Of a DNA stretch of 62,000 nt, positions 13,270 through 26,779 are shown one piece after another. Position numbers and translations under genes: made by a program. Under the pieces are notes generated by a model. The model was given only the letters and a program-made list of their open reading frames with translations. It did not search any database and had not been told where the DNA came from. Numbering within the stretch: the first letter of the stretch is position 1; every line of letters begins with the position of its first letter. This DNA comes from Neocallimastix lanati (nom. inval.) (lineage: Eukaryota; Neocallimastigomycota; Neocallimastigomycetes; Neocallimastigales; Neocallimastigaceae). The DNA is taken from contig JACVTC010000144.1 of the NCBI GenBank assembly GCA_016946835.1, forward strand, positions 297,501 through 359,500. The letters are read 5' to 3'.

Positions 13270-13490
13270 ACACATATTTGTTTTATATCAAATGGTCCTC
13301 GAATACTTTAACTAATGAGGATTTACAATACACAGGAATCACCCGATTATAATAGACGATAACTTGTTCGATTTAGGGTTAGGCTGTCAAATGGGTTATT
13401 ATTGGGTGGTAAGGTGGAATTGAACTTCCGAATTATTGATCCCAGGCTATACACATTGACCATTGATCCGATCTAACGGAGTTCACATAA
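13270..13490 (-). other. GC-richer island with tRNA-like box A/box B, probable SINE or tRNA relic
   Basis: About 200 bp clearly richer in G/C than its surroundings and without an open frame. On the minus strand it contains tggtcaatgtg (box A-like, near 13465-13455) and gttcaattcc (box B-like, near 13422-13431), but no clean cloverleaf can be drawn. A degenerate tRNA-derived retroposon is the best guess. Confidence 0.3.
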
Positions 13491-16419
13491 ATAATTTATA
13501 AATATATAGAGCTTTATTTTATTATATTTTTATATATTTTATATATTATTATAAATCTTTTAATATTTATATTATACTTTATAATATTAAACTAAATAAT
13601 TAATTCTTATTATTTTAAAATAGTTAATAATTATAGAGTATTATATAAAAAATATTTTTTCTTTATAGTTATTGGTTGCCTTTTACAACATTTATCTATA
13701 ATGTCAATATAGAAAAAAAAAATCGTTTAATAATAATAATAATAATAATAATAATATAAAATTCTAGATATTAATATGACATTATAAATATTAATAATTT
13801 TAAATAAATATATTTTATAATAAATATATTAATAAACCATAATTCTTCCATCTCCTCCAAGAGTTATATCGAATAAAATTATATATTAATAAAGGGCTAA
13901 AATTTAAAGGTCATAATAATATTTCTCCCAAGAGTAATTATCGAACTGAAATCATAATTAAATTAATTTTAATTATTATATACATATTAATAATTAATAA
14001 TAATAACTATAAAAACTAAAAAAGAAAAAATAAAAAAAAAATACTAATTATATATATATTAATGATAAATAATAATAAGAATAAAAACGCACACACACAA
14101 AAAAAAAAATACTTATTATATACATATTAATAATAAATAATAAGAAGAATTAATTAAAAAATAAAAATAAAAAAAAAAAAAAAAAAAAAAAATAAACAAT
14201 TTTTTTTTACCAGCAATTATTATAAACCTGATAACTTTTTTTTATTATAATATTTTTCAATAAAACATTTAAAATAATTAATACATATAATAAAAAATAT
14301 AATAAAATATTTATATAAATATTTATAAAATAGATTAAAAAAAATAAAATTAAAAATATTTTTAAAATTATATATATATATATATATATAAAATATATTT
14401 CCTAATAATTGTTATTGTCATGAAAATGATAAATAAGAACAAAGAGTATAGAATAAAATAAAAAAAAAAAAAAAAAAACATGAAAAAATAGAATAACTAC
14501 AGTAATATAAATATAAATAAATAAATATATATTTATAAAATTTATTTTATATAAATGTTCCTCTTTATTTTTAATCTTTATTACTATAATTCTATTTAAT
14601 ATTCTAATATATATATAATTTAATTATTACAATACTATAAGATTTTATCATATAATCATGTATAATCATGTAGATATATAATATATAAGCAGAAACAACA
14701 ATAAAAACAAAAGCAACAAAAAAAAAAAAGAAAAAACATAAAAGGAAAAAGTAATATAGATATGGATTAAAAATTATCTAAAATTTTAAAAGTTCCTATA
14801 ATTAGTAATTTAAATCCCTTTTTTGTAGTCAATTAATTAATAAATTAATATATTCGTTTCAAAATAATTTCATTTTCTTCCCAGTTAATAATTTTATAAA
14901 AAAAAAAGAAAAAAAAAAGTTTAAATATTATTTATTTCTAATTTCTATTATAATGAATAAACAAATCAATAAACAATAAATATATATTAATTCTTATTAA
15001 ACTTTATAAATAATAAAGTTTAAATACAAAAGAAAATGATAATAATAATTTTTTTTTTTTTTTTTTAAATTGTTAAACATTAATAGAATATCTGATTTAC
15101 AATACTTTATTTATTATATATATAAAATATATCATAATAATATAGATAAATAATAAAAATATAAAGATCAACATATTTATATATTTATATTACAGATTTT
15201 ATATAAAAATAGAAACAAAGAATATTCTAAATATTTCATTAAAAAAATATTATTCTAACTTTAACTTAAAATAAATTAAATATAAATTAAAATAATAAAT
15301 TAAATATAAATTAAAACTATAAATATAAATAAATATAATTAAATTATATTACAAAGCTCATATATTATTTTTTAAAGTCTATTTTTTTTTTTGATGAATT
15401 ATATATTTTTAAAAAAATAAAACTTTTTTCTTTATTATATTTTTATTTTAAAATCAATTCTACTAATAATGATACTTTATCAAAGAAATAAAATAATATA
15501 ATTATATATATAATATTATAATAAATTTAATGCTATATAATTTTTTTTTATTTTATAGTTATTGTTATTTTTATAGTAATGAAATATAATGAAAAAGGAA
15601 TATTATAAAATTATTTTATATTAATAATGACTTGTTAGGATATTTTAGCAATTAATAATAATGATTTATTATTAAAATTTTAAAATAAAAATATTAATAA
15701 AATACTTTTGAGATTTAGGAAAACTTCTCAGAATTGAATCCCCTTCACATAACTTTTTATATAATAAATAATAAATAAGGTTATATAAAAAAATAAAGTA
15801 AATATCTATTATACTAGCAATAAACAAATCTAAATATACCGATGATGATGGCGAATGAGGTATAATTTACATTTCCATTACATTTACAGATACTTTTCTT
15901 TTTTATTAGATATCATCATTAGCAATGATTTAGTATTTTTATTATAAATCTTTATTAGCCTTTATGATTCTGTTGAATATTATTATAAATTAATAATCCT
16001 AATAATTCCATTTGTAAGAAGTCTGTAGATATAATAAGTATATATTATATATTATTTTACATTGTTTTACACATTAATATATATATTTAATAGTATAATA
16101 TTCATACTATCAATAATAATATAGCATATAATATAAAAATAAATTTTGCTTATATAGAATATAACATAATTAATAAATAAAATATGAAAATATGGAAACA
16201 TTATATTTATAAATTGTATAGATGAATTATCAGCATTAATCATCATTTTTTATATATTTATATAAATTTAATAATTAATAATAATAATAAATAAATAAAA
16301 AGAAATATTATTATGGATAAAAATTAAAATTATTAATTATTAATAAAAATAACAATTAATAATTTAATTCTAATCTAAAATAAATTAAATATATATTAAA
16401 ATACATAAAAAAAAACATA

Positions 16420-16452
<33 letters not shown>

Positions 16453-17381
16453 TTAAAATATTATATAACAAAGTAGGAAATACTTTTACTTTTTAAAGTT
16501 TTTTTTTTTTTTTTTTAATTTTTAATTTTTCTATTTATGAAACATTTTTATTCTTATTCTTATTAGTTTTTGTTAGTTTTAATACAATTAATAAATAATT
16601 GCTTGTTTCATAGAAATAATTATAAATAAAAAAAAAATTTTCTTTTATTCTTATTTAAATATCTAATGTCAAAATTATATTTTTATTTTATTTATTTTAT
16701 TCGATCCCAACTTTCTTATTTAATATTATAGAATATATTTTATTTTATTATATTTTATACTAATATTTATTTCAAATTAAAAAAAAATTTAATAAAATAA
16801 AATAAAATAATAGTATATAATTAAAGTAATACTAATAAAGACTTATTTAAATTCTAAATGATTTTTTTTTTTATTACTTTTGATATTTTTGATAGTGAAA
16901 TCTTATCAGAAGTGTATAATGATTCGTTCATTATTTAAAACTTAATTTATTTATCCTTAACAGCTTTCATAATAACTTTAAGATAACAGCGAACTTCTTA
17001 GAATTGAATATCTGTAATATGATTTTTATTCAACATTAAAATATTTTTTCAATTGGAGATATTTCAAATACTATTATATATATATTTTTTATTATTTATA
17101 ATATATTTATTCATTTATTTATTCATTATAATATGGATTTAATATATGGATAATGAAAATCATAACTTTTTAGTGTTAATTCTGAATTTAGAAAAAAAAA
17201 GAAAAGATGACATAAGATGACATTTTAAATTAATTTTAAATTAATATTTTTTAAATTATATTTATTATGTAACTTTAATTATTTTTATTTTTATTATTCA
17301 TTACAATAAATTTAAATAAACTAATAATTAACCTTAACATAAAATTTTATATTATTTATATTATTTTTAATTTTATTATTA

Positions 17382-17416
<35 letters not shown>

Positions 17417-18920
17417 ATTATTATTATTATTATTTATATGGTGACACAAATTCATAAAATTTCATTTAAGATAATCCATTTTATAGTATTTTTTATTTCA
17501 ATTATTTTATAATAGAATTAGTTTTAAATGTAAATTAGGTATTTATATGCATTTTTATATTTAATATTTTATGTTTTTTCGTTATATTTATTTTAATTTA
17601 GTGTAATAATAAATAATAAATAATAATTATTAATAAATAATAAGTAATCTAAATTTAAAAAGAAAAAAACTTTTTTTATTTATAGTTCATAATTTACCAT
17701 AATGAAATAATAGGAATATAAGTTAATTTCCCTTTATATATATAATTCAAATAAAATTATTTGAAGTACACTTTTTTTTTTTTTTATAGTCTAGGAATTA
17801 ACTTTATTTAATAATATTTATTAAAAGAAAAAACTTATACCAATTTATATATAGGTTTTATTTAATATAGTAATTATAAATAGTTAACATCAAGAATATT
17901 AATAATAATAATAATAAAACTAAAAAAAAATATATATATATTAAAAAGGAAAAAATAGAAAAGAATAAAAATTAAGAACTAAAAAAAATAAAAAATAAAA
18001 AAAAAAAAAGAATACCTCAAAGATTTCCATTCCAATATATTTTAGAAAGTTTTTTATATGTAACATTAAATAGTACAACTGCATTTACAAACTTTAAAAA
18101 TTAAAAAATTCATTATTAATTAATAATTACTCACTTTTAATAGTTTTAATGGTAAACTTTAAAAAATAGAATACTAAAATTTCTATTTTTTTTTTGTGTA
18201 AAATTTTAATATTATAACTTCTGTATTTTTTTTTTTTGTTTAATGGTAAATACAATAATTGTTACACAATATATAAATTAAAAAAAAAATATATTATTTT
18301 AAAATATATTAAAAAAAAAATTATTATTCTTTCTGAATGTTTAAAAAAAAAAAAAAGAATTAATAGATTGTTCATTACATTTTGAAATAAAAAAAAGAAA
18401 AAGAAAAAAAGCTAATAAAAAAAATTTTTTTTTTCTAATACATTAAATGAATATTTTAAATTCAAATATATTTTATTTATATATATAATTTATATATTTA
18501 ATTTATATATTTAATACAAGAATAATAATTATTAATAAGATTTAATTTTTGAATATATAAATAATTTAAAATTTCTTGTTTTTTTGAACTCTTCAAAATT
18601 TTTGACTTTAATAAAATTTTTTATGTTTTCTTTTCTTAGTATATATATATTTGTATATATATATATATATAAAATAACTAATTAAATAAAAGTTATATTA
18701 TAAAACCATTTTTTAATAAAATTTTATAGAATAGTAATTTTTTTATTAAAAAATATAAAATATTGATTTATTTAATAAAAAAAATTTTATTTAAATAAAT
18801 AATAATATAATAGACTTAATATAACAATATTAAATTACTTATAAAAAAAAAATAAAATAAGAAAAAAAATAAAAATATATATATATGTTAAATAAAGAAA
18901 TTATAAAAATATATTAATAT
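13491..18920. other. Long AT-rich spacer with dispersed degenerate repeats
   Basis: No intact gene is visible. Segments near 15540-15760 and 16860-17050 share phrases with 34200-34600. The stretch 16500-16880 matches the reverse complement of about 26300-26580, including ctttgatagtgaaatctta-type wording. 18050-18920 is the upstream flank of gene B and matches that of gene A. Microsatellites (ATT)n occur at 17384-17415. Confidence 0.5.
15832..15866 (+). pseudogene. Tiny dockerin relic
   Basis: The bases read Lys-Tyr-Thr-Asp-Asp-Asp-Gly-Glu-stop-Gly-Ile, matching the YTDKDGEWGI segment of the gene B dockerins with a stop at the Trp. It is short but surprisingly GC-rich for this spacer and in the same orientation as genes A and B. 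It is probably all that remains of another family copy. Confidence 0.45.
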
Positions 18921-18939
18921 ATATATCTTTGAAAGAATA
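18921..18939 (+). promoter_or_regulatory. Shared upstream motif of phosphatase gene B
   Basis: The same 19-bp string as at 2209 and 39074, here 308 bp before the gene B ATG. Confidence 0.5.
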
Positions 18940-19228
18940 ATATATATTGATAAAATTTTTTATAGCAAAATACTTTTTATTTATTCATTTTATAAATAAT
19001 CTAAATTTCAAAAATTTAGTAATTTATAATAAATATATATATATTAAATTATTCCTTATAAAATAAAAATATTAATGCAACAAAAAAAAAAAAAAAAATA
19101 AATATAGCATATTTAATTTTAAATTCATAATAATAATAATTAAAGATATTAAAAAAAAAAAAATTAAAAAAATAAAAATAAAATAAGATAGAATATATAA
19201 AAATTTTATTTAAAAAGTTATCATAAAA

Positions 19229-22200
19229 ATGAAAAAATTTATTACAATTATTTTACCTTTATTAGCAGCTTTTGCTAAAGCTGAAAGTGAAGATATTTGT
19301 TGGTCTATGGTAAAAGGTATAAATTTTAATTTATTTATATATTTATATGTAAATATTTTTTTTTTTTTTTTTTTAATACTAAGATAAAATTTTAAAAAAA
19401 TTTCATATATAAAGAAAATATCGAATGTTGTAGTAGTGACAATGTAAAAGTTATTGGAAAGCATATGGATGGAACATGGTATTTATATAAAAATTAATAA
19501 TATATAATATATATGTATATATTTTTTTTCTGGCATAATTAAAGATAGAAATTTACAAAATTTTTAAAATATTAATATTTTAAAAATTGATTTTAATTTA
19601 TTTATATTATATTTTTTAACAGGGGAGAAGAAAATGGTAAAAAATGTGGTATTAGAAATAAACGTTACAATTGGAATCTTCGTGATAAATATGATGAAAC
19701 AAGAGAAGAATGGGAAGCATTTAAAGTTAAATGGGATAACGAATATAAAAATAATTTTAATCGTATTGCTCTTACTCCTGGTGCAGATGAAACACAACTT
19801 AATTTTGGTTGGGAATCATTAACTAATATTGAACCTGTTATTCGTATCTCTTCAGATAAAAATATGAAAATTTATAAAGATTTTATTGGTAAAAATGAAT
19901 ATTACAGAGAATTAGATGGTAATAAATATTATTCTAATCAAGTTACTACTACTGGTTTAAAACCAAATTCAGTTTATTACTATCAAAGAAAATTAGATGG
20001 TAAATGGGAAGATGTAGTTGAATTTAACACTTATGATTCTAATGATTTTAAATTTGTTTTCGTTGGAGATCCACAAATTGGTGGTTCTAATGATCGTCTT
20101 GCATATAAATCAAAATCCAAAATGAATGAGAGTTCCATTGGAAATGATGCCTTTAATTGGAATATGACGGTTAATAGTTTCTATGAATTAACTGGAAAAC
20201 CAAGTCTTTTATTATCTGCTGGTGATCAAGCTGATTATATGGGCGGTGATAAAACTCAAGAAAGACAATATTCTGCCTATCTTCTTCCAGAATTAATCAA
20301 GAAAATTCCAATTGCTCCTGCTCTTGGTAATCATGAAGTTTATTCTGAAAGTTTCAGACGTCATTTCAATGTTCCAAATCCTATGTTTAATGCGTTACAT
20401 TATAAAACCAGTTACTCAGCTTATAATTATTACTTTAAATATAATAATGTTCTTGTTGTTGTTATTGAATCAAATTACAATACATGTCATCAATGTGAAA
20501 AAATAATTTCAAAAGCTGTTAAGGAATACCCAGATGCTGATTGGAGAATTGCTTTATTTCACCATGATCTTTATGGTAATGGTAATACACACTCTCAAGG
20601 AGATGCCCAAAGATTACGTCCATGTTTAACAGGTCTTTTTGATATTCATAAATTTGATCTTGTTATTAATGGTCATGATCATGTTTATACCTCAACCCAT
20701 TTCGTTAAATTCCATGATTCCCAAAACAAGATTTACGATATTGCTAAAATTAGTAAAGGTTCTGTAAATGAAAATCCTAATGGTACTTTCTATGTCACTG
20801 CAAATTGTTCCACAGGAAGTAAATTCCTTCCTTTTTATGAAGGAGAACTTGATTACGTTTTTAATTACAATCAAACGTTCACCTCAACTTTTGGTGTTTT
20901 AGATTTCCAAAAAAGTGATGGTAAAGTTACATTAACCATTAATACTTATGAAGTAGATACTCATGATGTTGTTGATGGTCCATACATTTTTAAAAAAGAT
21001 GAAAGAAGTCTTTCATCAAAGAAATATGATGATAATTCTTTTGCAAATGCCTATGGATATCCTGGATGTAAAAGTACTACCGAAATTAAATATTACGATG
21101 AAGAAGGTTCTTGGGGTTATGAAAATGGAACCTGGTGTGGTATTGATGTTTTACAAGAAGAATTATGTTGGTCTGCAAAATTTGGTTATCCTTGCTGTAA
21201 GGAAACTACTGTTGTAGAAGCTGTTGATGAAAATGGCAGATGGGGATTAGAAAATGGTGGAAGATGTGGTTTTATCGAAGGTCAAAATAAAGAACTTCGT
21301 GTAAATTATAATAAAAAATGTCATTTTTTAGATATAAATTATAAATGTTGTACTACAACCATGACATCTTCATATGAAGATATTGATGGTTTATGGGGAA
21401 ATGAAACTAATGGTGAATGGTGTGGTATTGAAGAAGAAGAAGAATCTTATATTAAAGGTTATAAATGGTGTTCTGATCCAAATACTAAAAGATATCCATA
21501 TAATGATGAAGATTTTTGGGGTGTTGAAAATGGTAATTGGTGTGTTATTAAAAATAATACTACCACTGACATTCCTTTGGGAGATTGTAGTAAATATGGT
21601 GATTATAAATGTTGTTCCAAACAAACCAAATTAAACTATATTGATAGTACTGGTATATATGGTATTGTGAATACTAAATATGGTGTTGAAAAATCAAACA
21701 CTGGTGAATCAGAACGGTGTGTTATCACTAGTACTGATAATGAATGTGTCTTCGCAAGAAATAATATTCCATGTTGTAAGCCAGGAACTAAAATTGAAGA
21801 AATTGATGAAGAAGGAAAACGTGGTATTGCTAATGCCAAATATGGTATAAATTATGGTTTAATTTGTGGTATAGATGAAACTGAAAAAGATACTACCACT
21901 ACCATTATCCCTACCTCTACCACTCCAATTCCAACTTCTACTGAAACGCCAACCACTTGTTGGTCAGAACCATTAGGTTACCCATGTTGTACTGGTATTA
22001 TTGAAACTGAATATACTGATAAAGATGGGGAATGGGGATTACAAAATGGCGATTGGTGTGGTATCACTGATGAAAATAAAAAGAAGTGTTGGTCAGAACC
22101 ATTAGGTTACCCATGTTGTACTGGTATTATCAAGACTGAATATACTGATAAAGATGGGGAATGGGGATTACAAAATGGCGATTGGTGTGGTATCACTGAT

Positions 22201-22611
22201 GAAAATAAAAAGAAGTGTTGGTCAGAACCATTAGGTTACCCATGTTGTACTGGTAATACCAAAACTGAATATACTGATAAAGATGGGGAATGGGGTATAC
22301 AAAATGGTGATTGGTGTGGTATCAATGAAAATAACACAACTCCTAGTACAACTACTACTAGAAGAAGAACAACTACCACTACCACCACTACTACTAAAAG
22401 AAGAACTACCACCACCACCACTACTACTACTACTAGAAGAAAAACTACTACCACTACAACCACAACCAAAAAGCCATCTCCAACTAATGAAGTTTGTGTT
22501 CCTGCTTTTGGACAATGTGGCGGTACCGACTACCGTGGTTCAACCAAGTGTTGTGAAAATTTAAGATGTGTTTATTTAAATGATTACTATTATCAATGTC
22601 AACAAATGTAA
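19229..22611 (+). CDS. Cellulosomal PAP-like metallophosphatase B, about 10 dockerins + CBM1
   Basis: Three exons (19229-19316, 19415-19478, 19623-22611) give 1046 residues. The layout follows gene A: signal peptide (~1-20), N-terminal dockerin split by two introns at the same places (phase 1 after the first Cys-Trp turn, phase 2 inside the Trp codon before Gly-Glu-Glu-Asn-Gly), PAP-like phosphatase with GDPQIGG, GDQAD, GNHE, HHDLYGNG and NGHDH, six dockerin-like repeats, a short Thr/Pro linker, three nearly identical dockerins (~830-958), a Thr/Arg linker and a CBM1 (~1008-1046). The dockerin at ~660-695 (YIKGYKWCSDPN) has lost its opening Cys-Trp and one Cys of the pair, so it may not fold or bind. 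As in gene A, the PAP tyrosine is Asp. Flanks resemble those of gene A on both sides, so A and B arose by segmental duplication. The function is inferred from motifs; a non-PAP metallophosphatase with a similar fold is the alternative. Confidence 0.9.
21958..22344 (+). repeat. Three tandem 129-bp dockerin units in gene B
   Basis: Units begin at 21958, 22087 and 22216 (tgttggtcagaaccattagg...). Each encodes a 43-residue dockerin, CWSEPLGYPCC to WCGI plus an Asp-Glu-Asn-Lys spacer. The copies differ at only a few bases, mostly where the residues after CCTG change. This is a recent in-frame amplification, absent at the matching place in gene A, which has two diverged units. Confidence 0.9.
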
Positions 22612-23944
22612 AAAAAAAAAAAAAAAATTTTTTTTTTTTTTTTACATTTAATTAGTATCATTCTAATAAAACCTTTATCATAATATTATAAATTAATCAT
22701 AGTAATAATAAAACTATATTTTTATAATAATATACTATTAAATATTAAAAGGATAAAAAGATAAAAATATAAATATAAAAAATTATTATTAAAAAAATTT
22801 TTTTTTTCTATTAAGAAAAGAAAGTATATCATAATATCATAATTTAACAATATTGTAATATCATTATTTAATAATATCATAATATCATAATATTTATCAT
22901 AATAATTATTATTTTTACATTTTTTATTTTTTTTTATACTTTTAAATACACTATTGTTATAATTAATTAATTTTAAAATTTTAAAGTAGAAAAAGTAATT
23001 AAGTAAAAATAATATTATTATTGAAACGATAAAGTCAAAAATTATATATAATTATAAAAAAAAAAAATAATAATAAAATTAAATAAAATAAAAATAAAAA
23101 TAAAATTAAAATTAAAATTAAAAATAAAATTAAATAAAATAAAAATAAAAAATAGAAAATTAAAAATAAAACAGTGCCATATAAAAAGAAAAATAATTGA
23201 AATAAAATAAAACAATATAAATCAAAACAAAATAAAATAAACAAATATAATGAACAAGTATAATGAACAAATAAAATGAATTAATAAAATGAAATAAAAA
23301 AATATATATAAAATGAAATAAAAAAATATATATATAAAATGAAATATAAAATGATTAAATGAAAAATAATGAAATAAAATCAAACCAGAAAAATAAATAA
23401 ATATATAAAATAAAAATAAAAATAAAAAATTAAATATAAAAAAATTATAAAGTTTGAAAAAATATATATATTTTTTTAAAAAAAAATTTTTTTAATTATT
23501 TAATTTATTTATAAAAATATTTTATATTTTATTTTCAAAAAAAAAAAAATTTTTTTTTTTAAAAATTCATATCCTTGCGGATATTACATATTTTATATAA
23601 AATTATTTCTTTACATTTACTTTTAAAGTAAATAAAAAAAAAAAAAAATTTTTTTTTTAATTATATATATATAAAAATATAAATATTAATATATTTGTAT
23701 TTTGTGTAAATCCTATATTTTTTATTCCATTTACAAAATTTTATTTCTTTATGTTATACTCTTCACTTTAAATTTATATTAAACTTTTAATTAAAAATAT
23801 TTTATTTATTTATTTATTTATTTATTTATTTTTTTATTATTATCTTTTTAATAATATCTTTTATGTATACCAACTAATTAATAATACTTTAAACTTAATA
23901 TAAATTAAAATTATATAATTTATATTTATTAAGATTTTTATTTA

Positions 23945-23976
<32 letters not shown>

Positions 23977-24308
23977 TAATTAAATATGTTAATATCCCAA
24001 AAATTATTTATTAAAAATCTTTACAGATCGTTTTTTTTTACTTAAAAATGTTTTAATTATTTAATTTAAAAATTAATATTATAGAAATTTTGTTAACATA
24101 CTTATTTATATTTTTATAGATGATATCTTTATTTTTTTTTTTTTTATCACAAAATTGAACAATACTAAAGGAATAATTTTATAATGATTTATTAATATTT
24201 ATTAATTGATTGTATAACTTTCTTTTAGGATAGAATACATTAATAATCATTACATAATATAAAAATTAGCGAATAATTTATAAAAGAATGAATGGATTTG
24301 TTAAATCT

Positions 24309-24346
<38 letters not shown>

Positions 24347-24529
24347 TCTATAAAGGATTCAGTTTGTTTGAAGATACTGTTTTTGTACTATTTTTATGTT
24401 AAAACTACACTTATATATTAAAAGTCACTTAATATGATTATTATATAATTGCATATGTACATGTTAATATAATTTAAAAGAAAAAATTAATAATTATTTT
24501 ATATAGATTGTTCTTTATATTCTGAAATA
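22612..24529. other. AT-rich spacer downstream of gene B
   Basis: The first ~150 bp match the region after gene A. 23040-23460 is the A-rich strand-biased tract. 24010-24530 resembles the upstream flank of genes A and B (640-1170 and 18050-18400), leading into a decayed dockerin copy. No gene is visible. Confidence 0.55.
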
Positions 24530-24658
24530 AATAATAATTGGTGTGGTATCACTATTTCAAAAAAATGTTTGTCTGAACTTTTGTGTCCATTTTGTAAACT
24601 GGGAGCTAAAGTGGTTGAAATTAATAAAGATGGAGTGATACAACTCAGTTCGTTGTAA
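24530..24658 (+). pseudogene. Dockerin relic of a decayed phosphatase/dockerin gene
   Basis: Reads NNNWCGITISKKCLSELL, then CPFCK and VVEINKDG before a stop at 24656. This is the end of one dockerin (WCGI) followed by another whose Cys-Trp and Cys-Cys are mutated. There is no start or signal peptide. The upstream DNA matches the flanks of genes A and B. Confidence 0.7.
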
Positions 24659-24711
24659 CTCTTTTAGGGAGACAGAAGAATATAATTTATTTATTATATT
24701 TATTAAATTAA

Positions 24712-24750
<39 letters not shown>

Positions 24751-25896
24751 AAACAATCTTTATTTTATTAATATTATAAAAATAAATGTTGAAAAAGGCA
24801 ACCAATAAATATAAAGAAAAAGTATTCTTTATATAATACTCTTTAATTATAAACTATTTTAAAAATAATAATAATTATTTAGTTTAATATTATAGAAAAG
24901 TATAACATAGCTACTAAAAGATTTATAATAATTATAATTATAAACATATATAAAAGAATATAATAAAATAAAATAATTATAAATAAAAAAAAACTTCATA
25001 AATTTATAAATTTTTTACATATTTACATAGATAAATAAAAAATTACAGTTATAAATATAAACAAATATGAAAATATTTTATTTTTTTTATATTTTATTTT
25101 TTTAATCTTTTTTATTTTTTTATTTTTTTATTTTTTATTATCAAATATATATATATTAAATAAATTATAAAGTAAAATATTTATTTAATTATTATTTAAT
25201 TATTTATTTATATAAAAAAATTTTTATATAATACGCCATCTCAAAAATATGTGGCTAATATTTATTCACGTGCGGGTCCGAAATGCACTATCCCCATTTT
25301 TAATAATTATTTTATATTAATAAATAATTAAATAGTAATTAAATAAATATTTTATTTTATAATAATTTCATAATTTATTTGAAATAAATAAAAATTTTCA
25401 GAATATGGCGAATTAAATATATTTGTAAATATATTTATGTTATAATTTTTTTTGAAATATATCACATTTTAAATATTTTTAATAATTATTTTTTCAAAGA
25501 AATTATATGTGCCATTTTATTTTAATGTTTTAAATATTATATTCATAAATAAAAATTTATAAAAAATAATATAAGCCACATTCCGAAATGAAATTTTATA
25601 TAAGATTTTTAAAGCCACATTCCGAAACGCACCATCCTCGCATAAATTTTATGTTATAAATTTTATGCTTACATAAATTTTATGTGTTTGTATAGAATTT
25701 ATGAAATTACATAAATCTTCTTTATATCACGTTACATTAAATCAGTTACATTAAATCAATTATAAATTAATGATAATTAATCAAATGATTAATTAATAAT
25801 TTATTTATTTTATTTTTATATAATTATTAACAAAATACTAATAATTAAAGTTTTTATTTTTAATTTTATATAAGTTTTATTGAAGAAATTATTATT
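24659..25896. other. AT-rich insert with short GC-containing repeats
   Basis: It separates the dockerin and CBM1 relics of what was probably one gene. Within 25230-25800, the phrase tccgaaa(t/c)g occurs three times (25275, 25582, 25621), twice preceded by gccacat. A palindromic box, tgataattaatcaaatgatt (25771-25790), recurs in reverse complement inside the MITE-like element at 12895-12921. It may be a related degenerate DNA element. The earlier part is plain A/T with an ATT microsatellite. Confidence 0.4.
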
Positions 25897-25985
25897 TCTA
25901 CTACCACTTCATTCCCACTACAACTACGACCAAAATGCCATTTTTCCAAGTAATGAAACTTGTGTTACTCAATATAATTCAATAT
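25897..25985 (+). pseudogene. Thr-linker and CBM1 start relic
   Basis: Reads Ser-Thr-Thr-Thr, a shifted Thr-rich stretch, then (one frame over) SNETCVTQYNSI. This parallels the PTNEVCV...Q start of the CBM1 in genes A and B. It stops soon after. It is probably the 3' end of the gene whose dockerin relic lies at 24530. Confidence 0.6.
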
Positions 25986-26585
25986 AATTATAAAATATGT
26001 ATATTATTTTTATTATTTGTTATAAATATTTATTATATATTGTTATACCAAATAAAAATAATTATATAACAAAAAAAAATATAAAATATTAAATATAAAA
26101 ACGTATATAAATACATTTAAAACTAATTCTATAAAATCGTAAAATTATTGAAATTAAAAATACTATTAAATGGATTATCTTAATGAAATTTTATTAATTT
26201 TTATTACTACATAAATATTAAAAAAAAAAAAAAAAATATTAATAAAAAATAAAAATAAAAAAATTTTAATTTTTTTATTGTAAATTTTCAATAATGAACT
26301 AATCATTACTTTTACTTTTAATAAGATTTCACTATCAAAGATAATAAAAAAAATAATCATTTAGAATTTAAATAAGTCTTCATCAATATTACTTAAATTA
26401 TATACCATCATTTTATTTTATTTTATTTTATTTTATTTTCATTTGAAATAAATAATAAAATACGGATTGAATAAAATAAAATAAAATAAAAATATATTTT
26501 ATATATTAGATATTTAAATAAGAATAAACAATTTTTATTTTATTCATGATATAATCATTTTAACGAAACAAGCTATTAGTAATTA
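25986..26585. other. AT-rich spacer left of the copia element
   Basis: About 26300-26580 is a degenerate inverted copy of 16500-16880. There is a TTTTA microsatellite at 26413-26440. No gene is visible. Confidence 0.45.
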
Positions 26586-26590
26586 AAATC

Positions 26591-26763
26591 TGTTAAAATA
26601 TAGTAAATAAAATTATACATTATGCTTTATTATAAAATAAAATTAATATAAAATACATGTAATAATTATTATTTAGAAAATGATTCTTCTTTATTAATAA
26701 AATATTATTAAATAAATAAAATATATAATATAAAATAATTAATCTGAGCTTCACTCATTGACA
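26591..26763 (+). repeat. 5' LTR of the copia element
   Basis: 173 bp, starting tgttaaaatatag and ending cattgaca. Identical by eye to 31625-31797. It should carry the element's promoter; no TATA box can be singled out in such AT-rich DNA. Confidence 0.95.
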
Positions 26764-26779
26764 GATTAAGAGTCTCATG
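26764..26779 (+). promoter_or_regulatory. Primer-binding site, complementary to internal tRNA-Lys(CUU)
   Basis: gattaagagtctcatg begins at the first base after the LTR. Its reverse complement, catgagactcttaatc, reads as the anticodon arm of tRNA-Lys(CUU) (loop CUCUUAA), recalled from eukaryotic tRNA sequences. This is not a tRNA 3' end, so priming by a half-tRNA cut near the anticodon arm, as known for Drosophila copia with initiator tRNA-Met, is implied. Confidence 0.65.
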
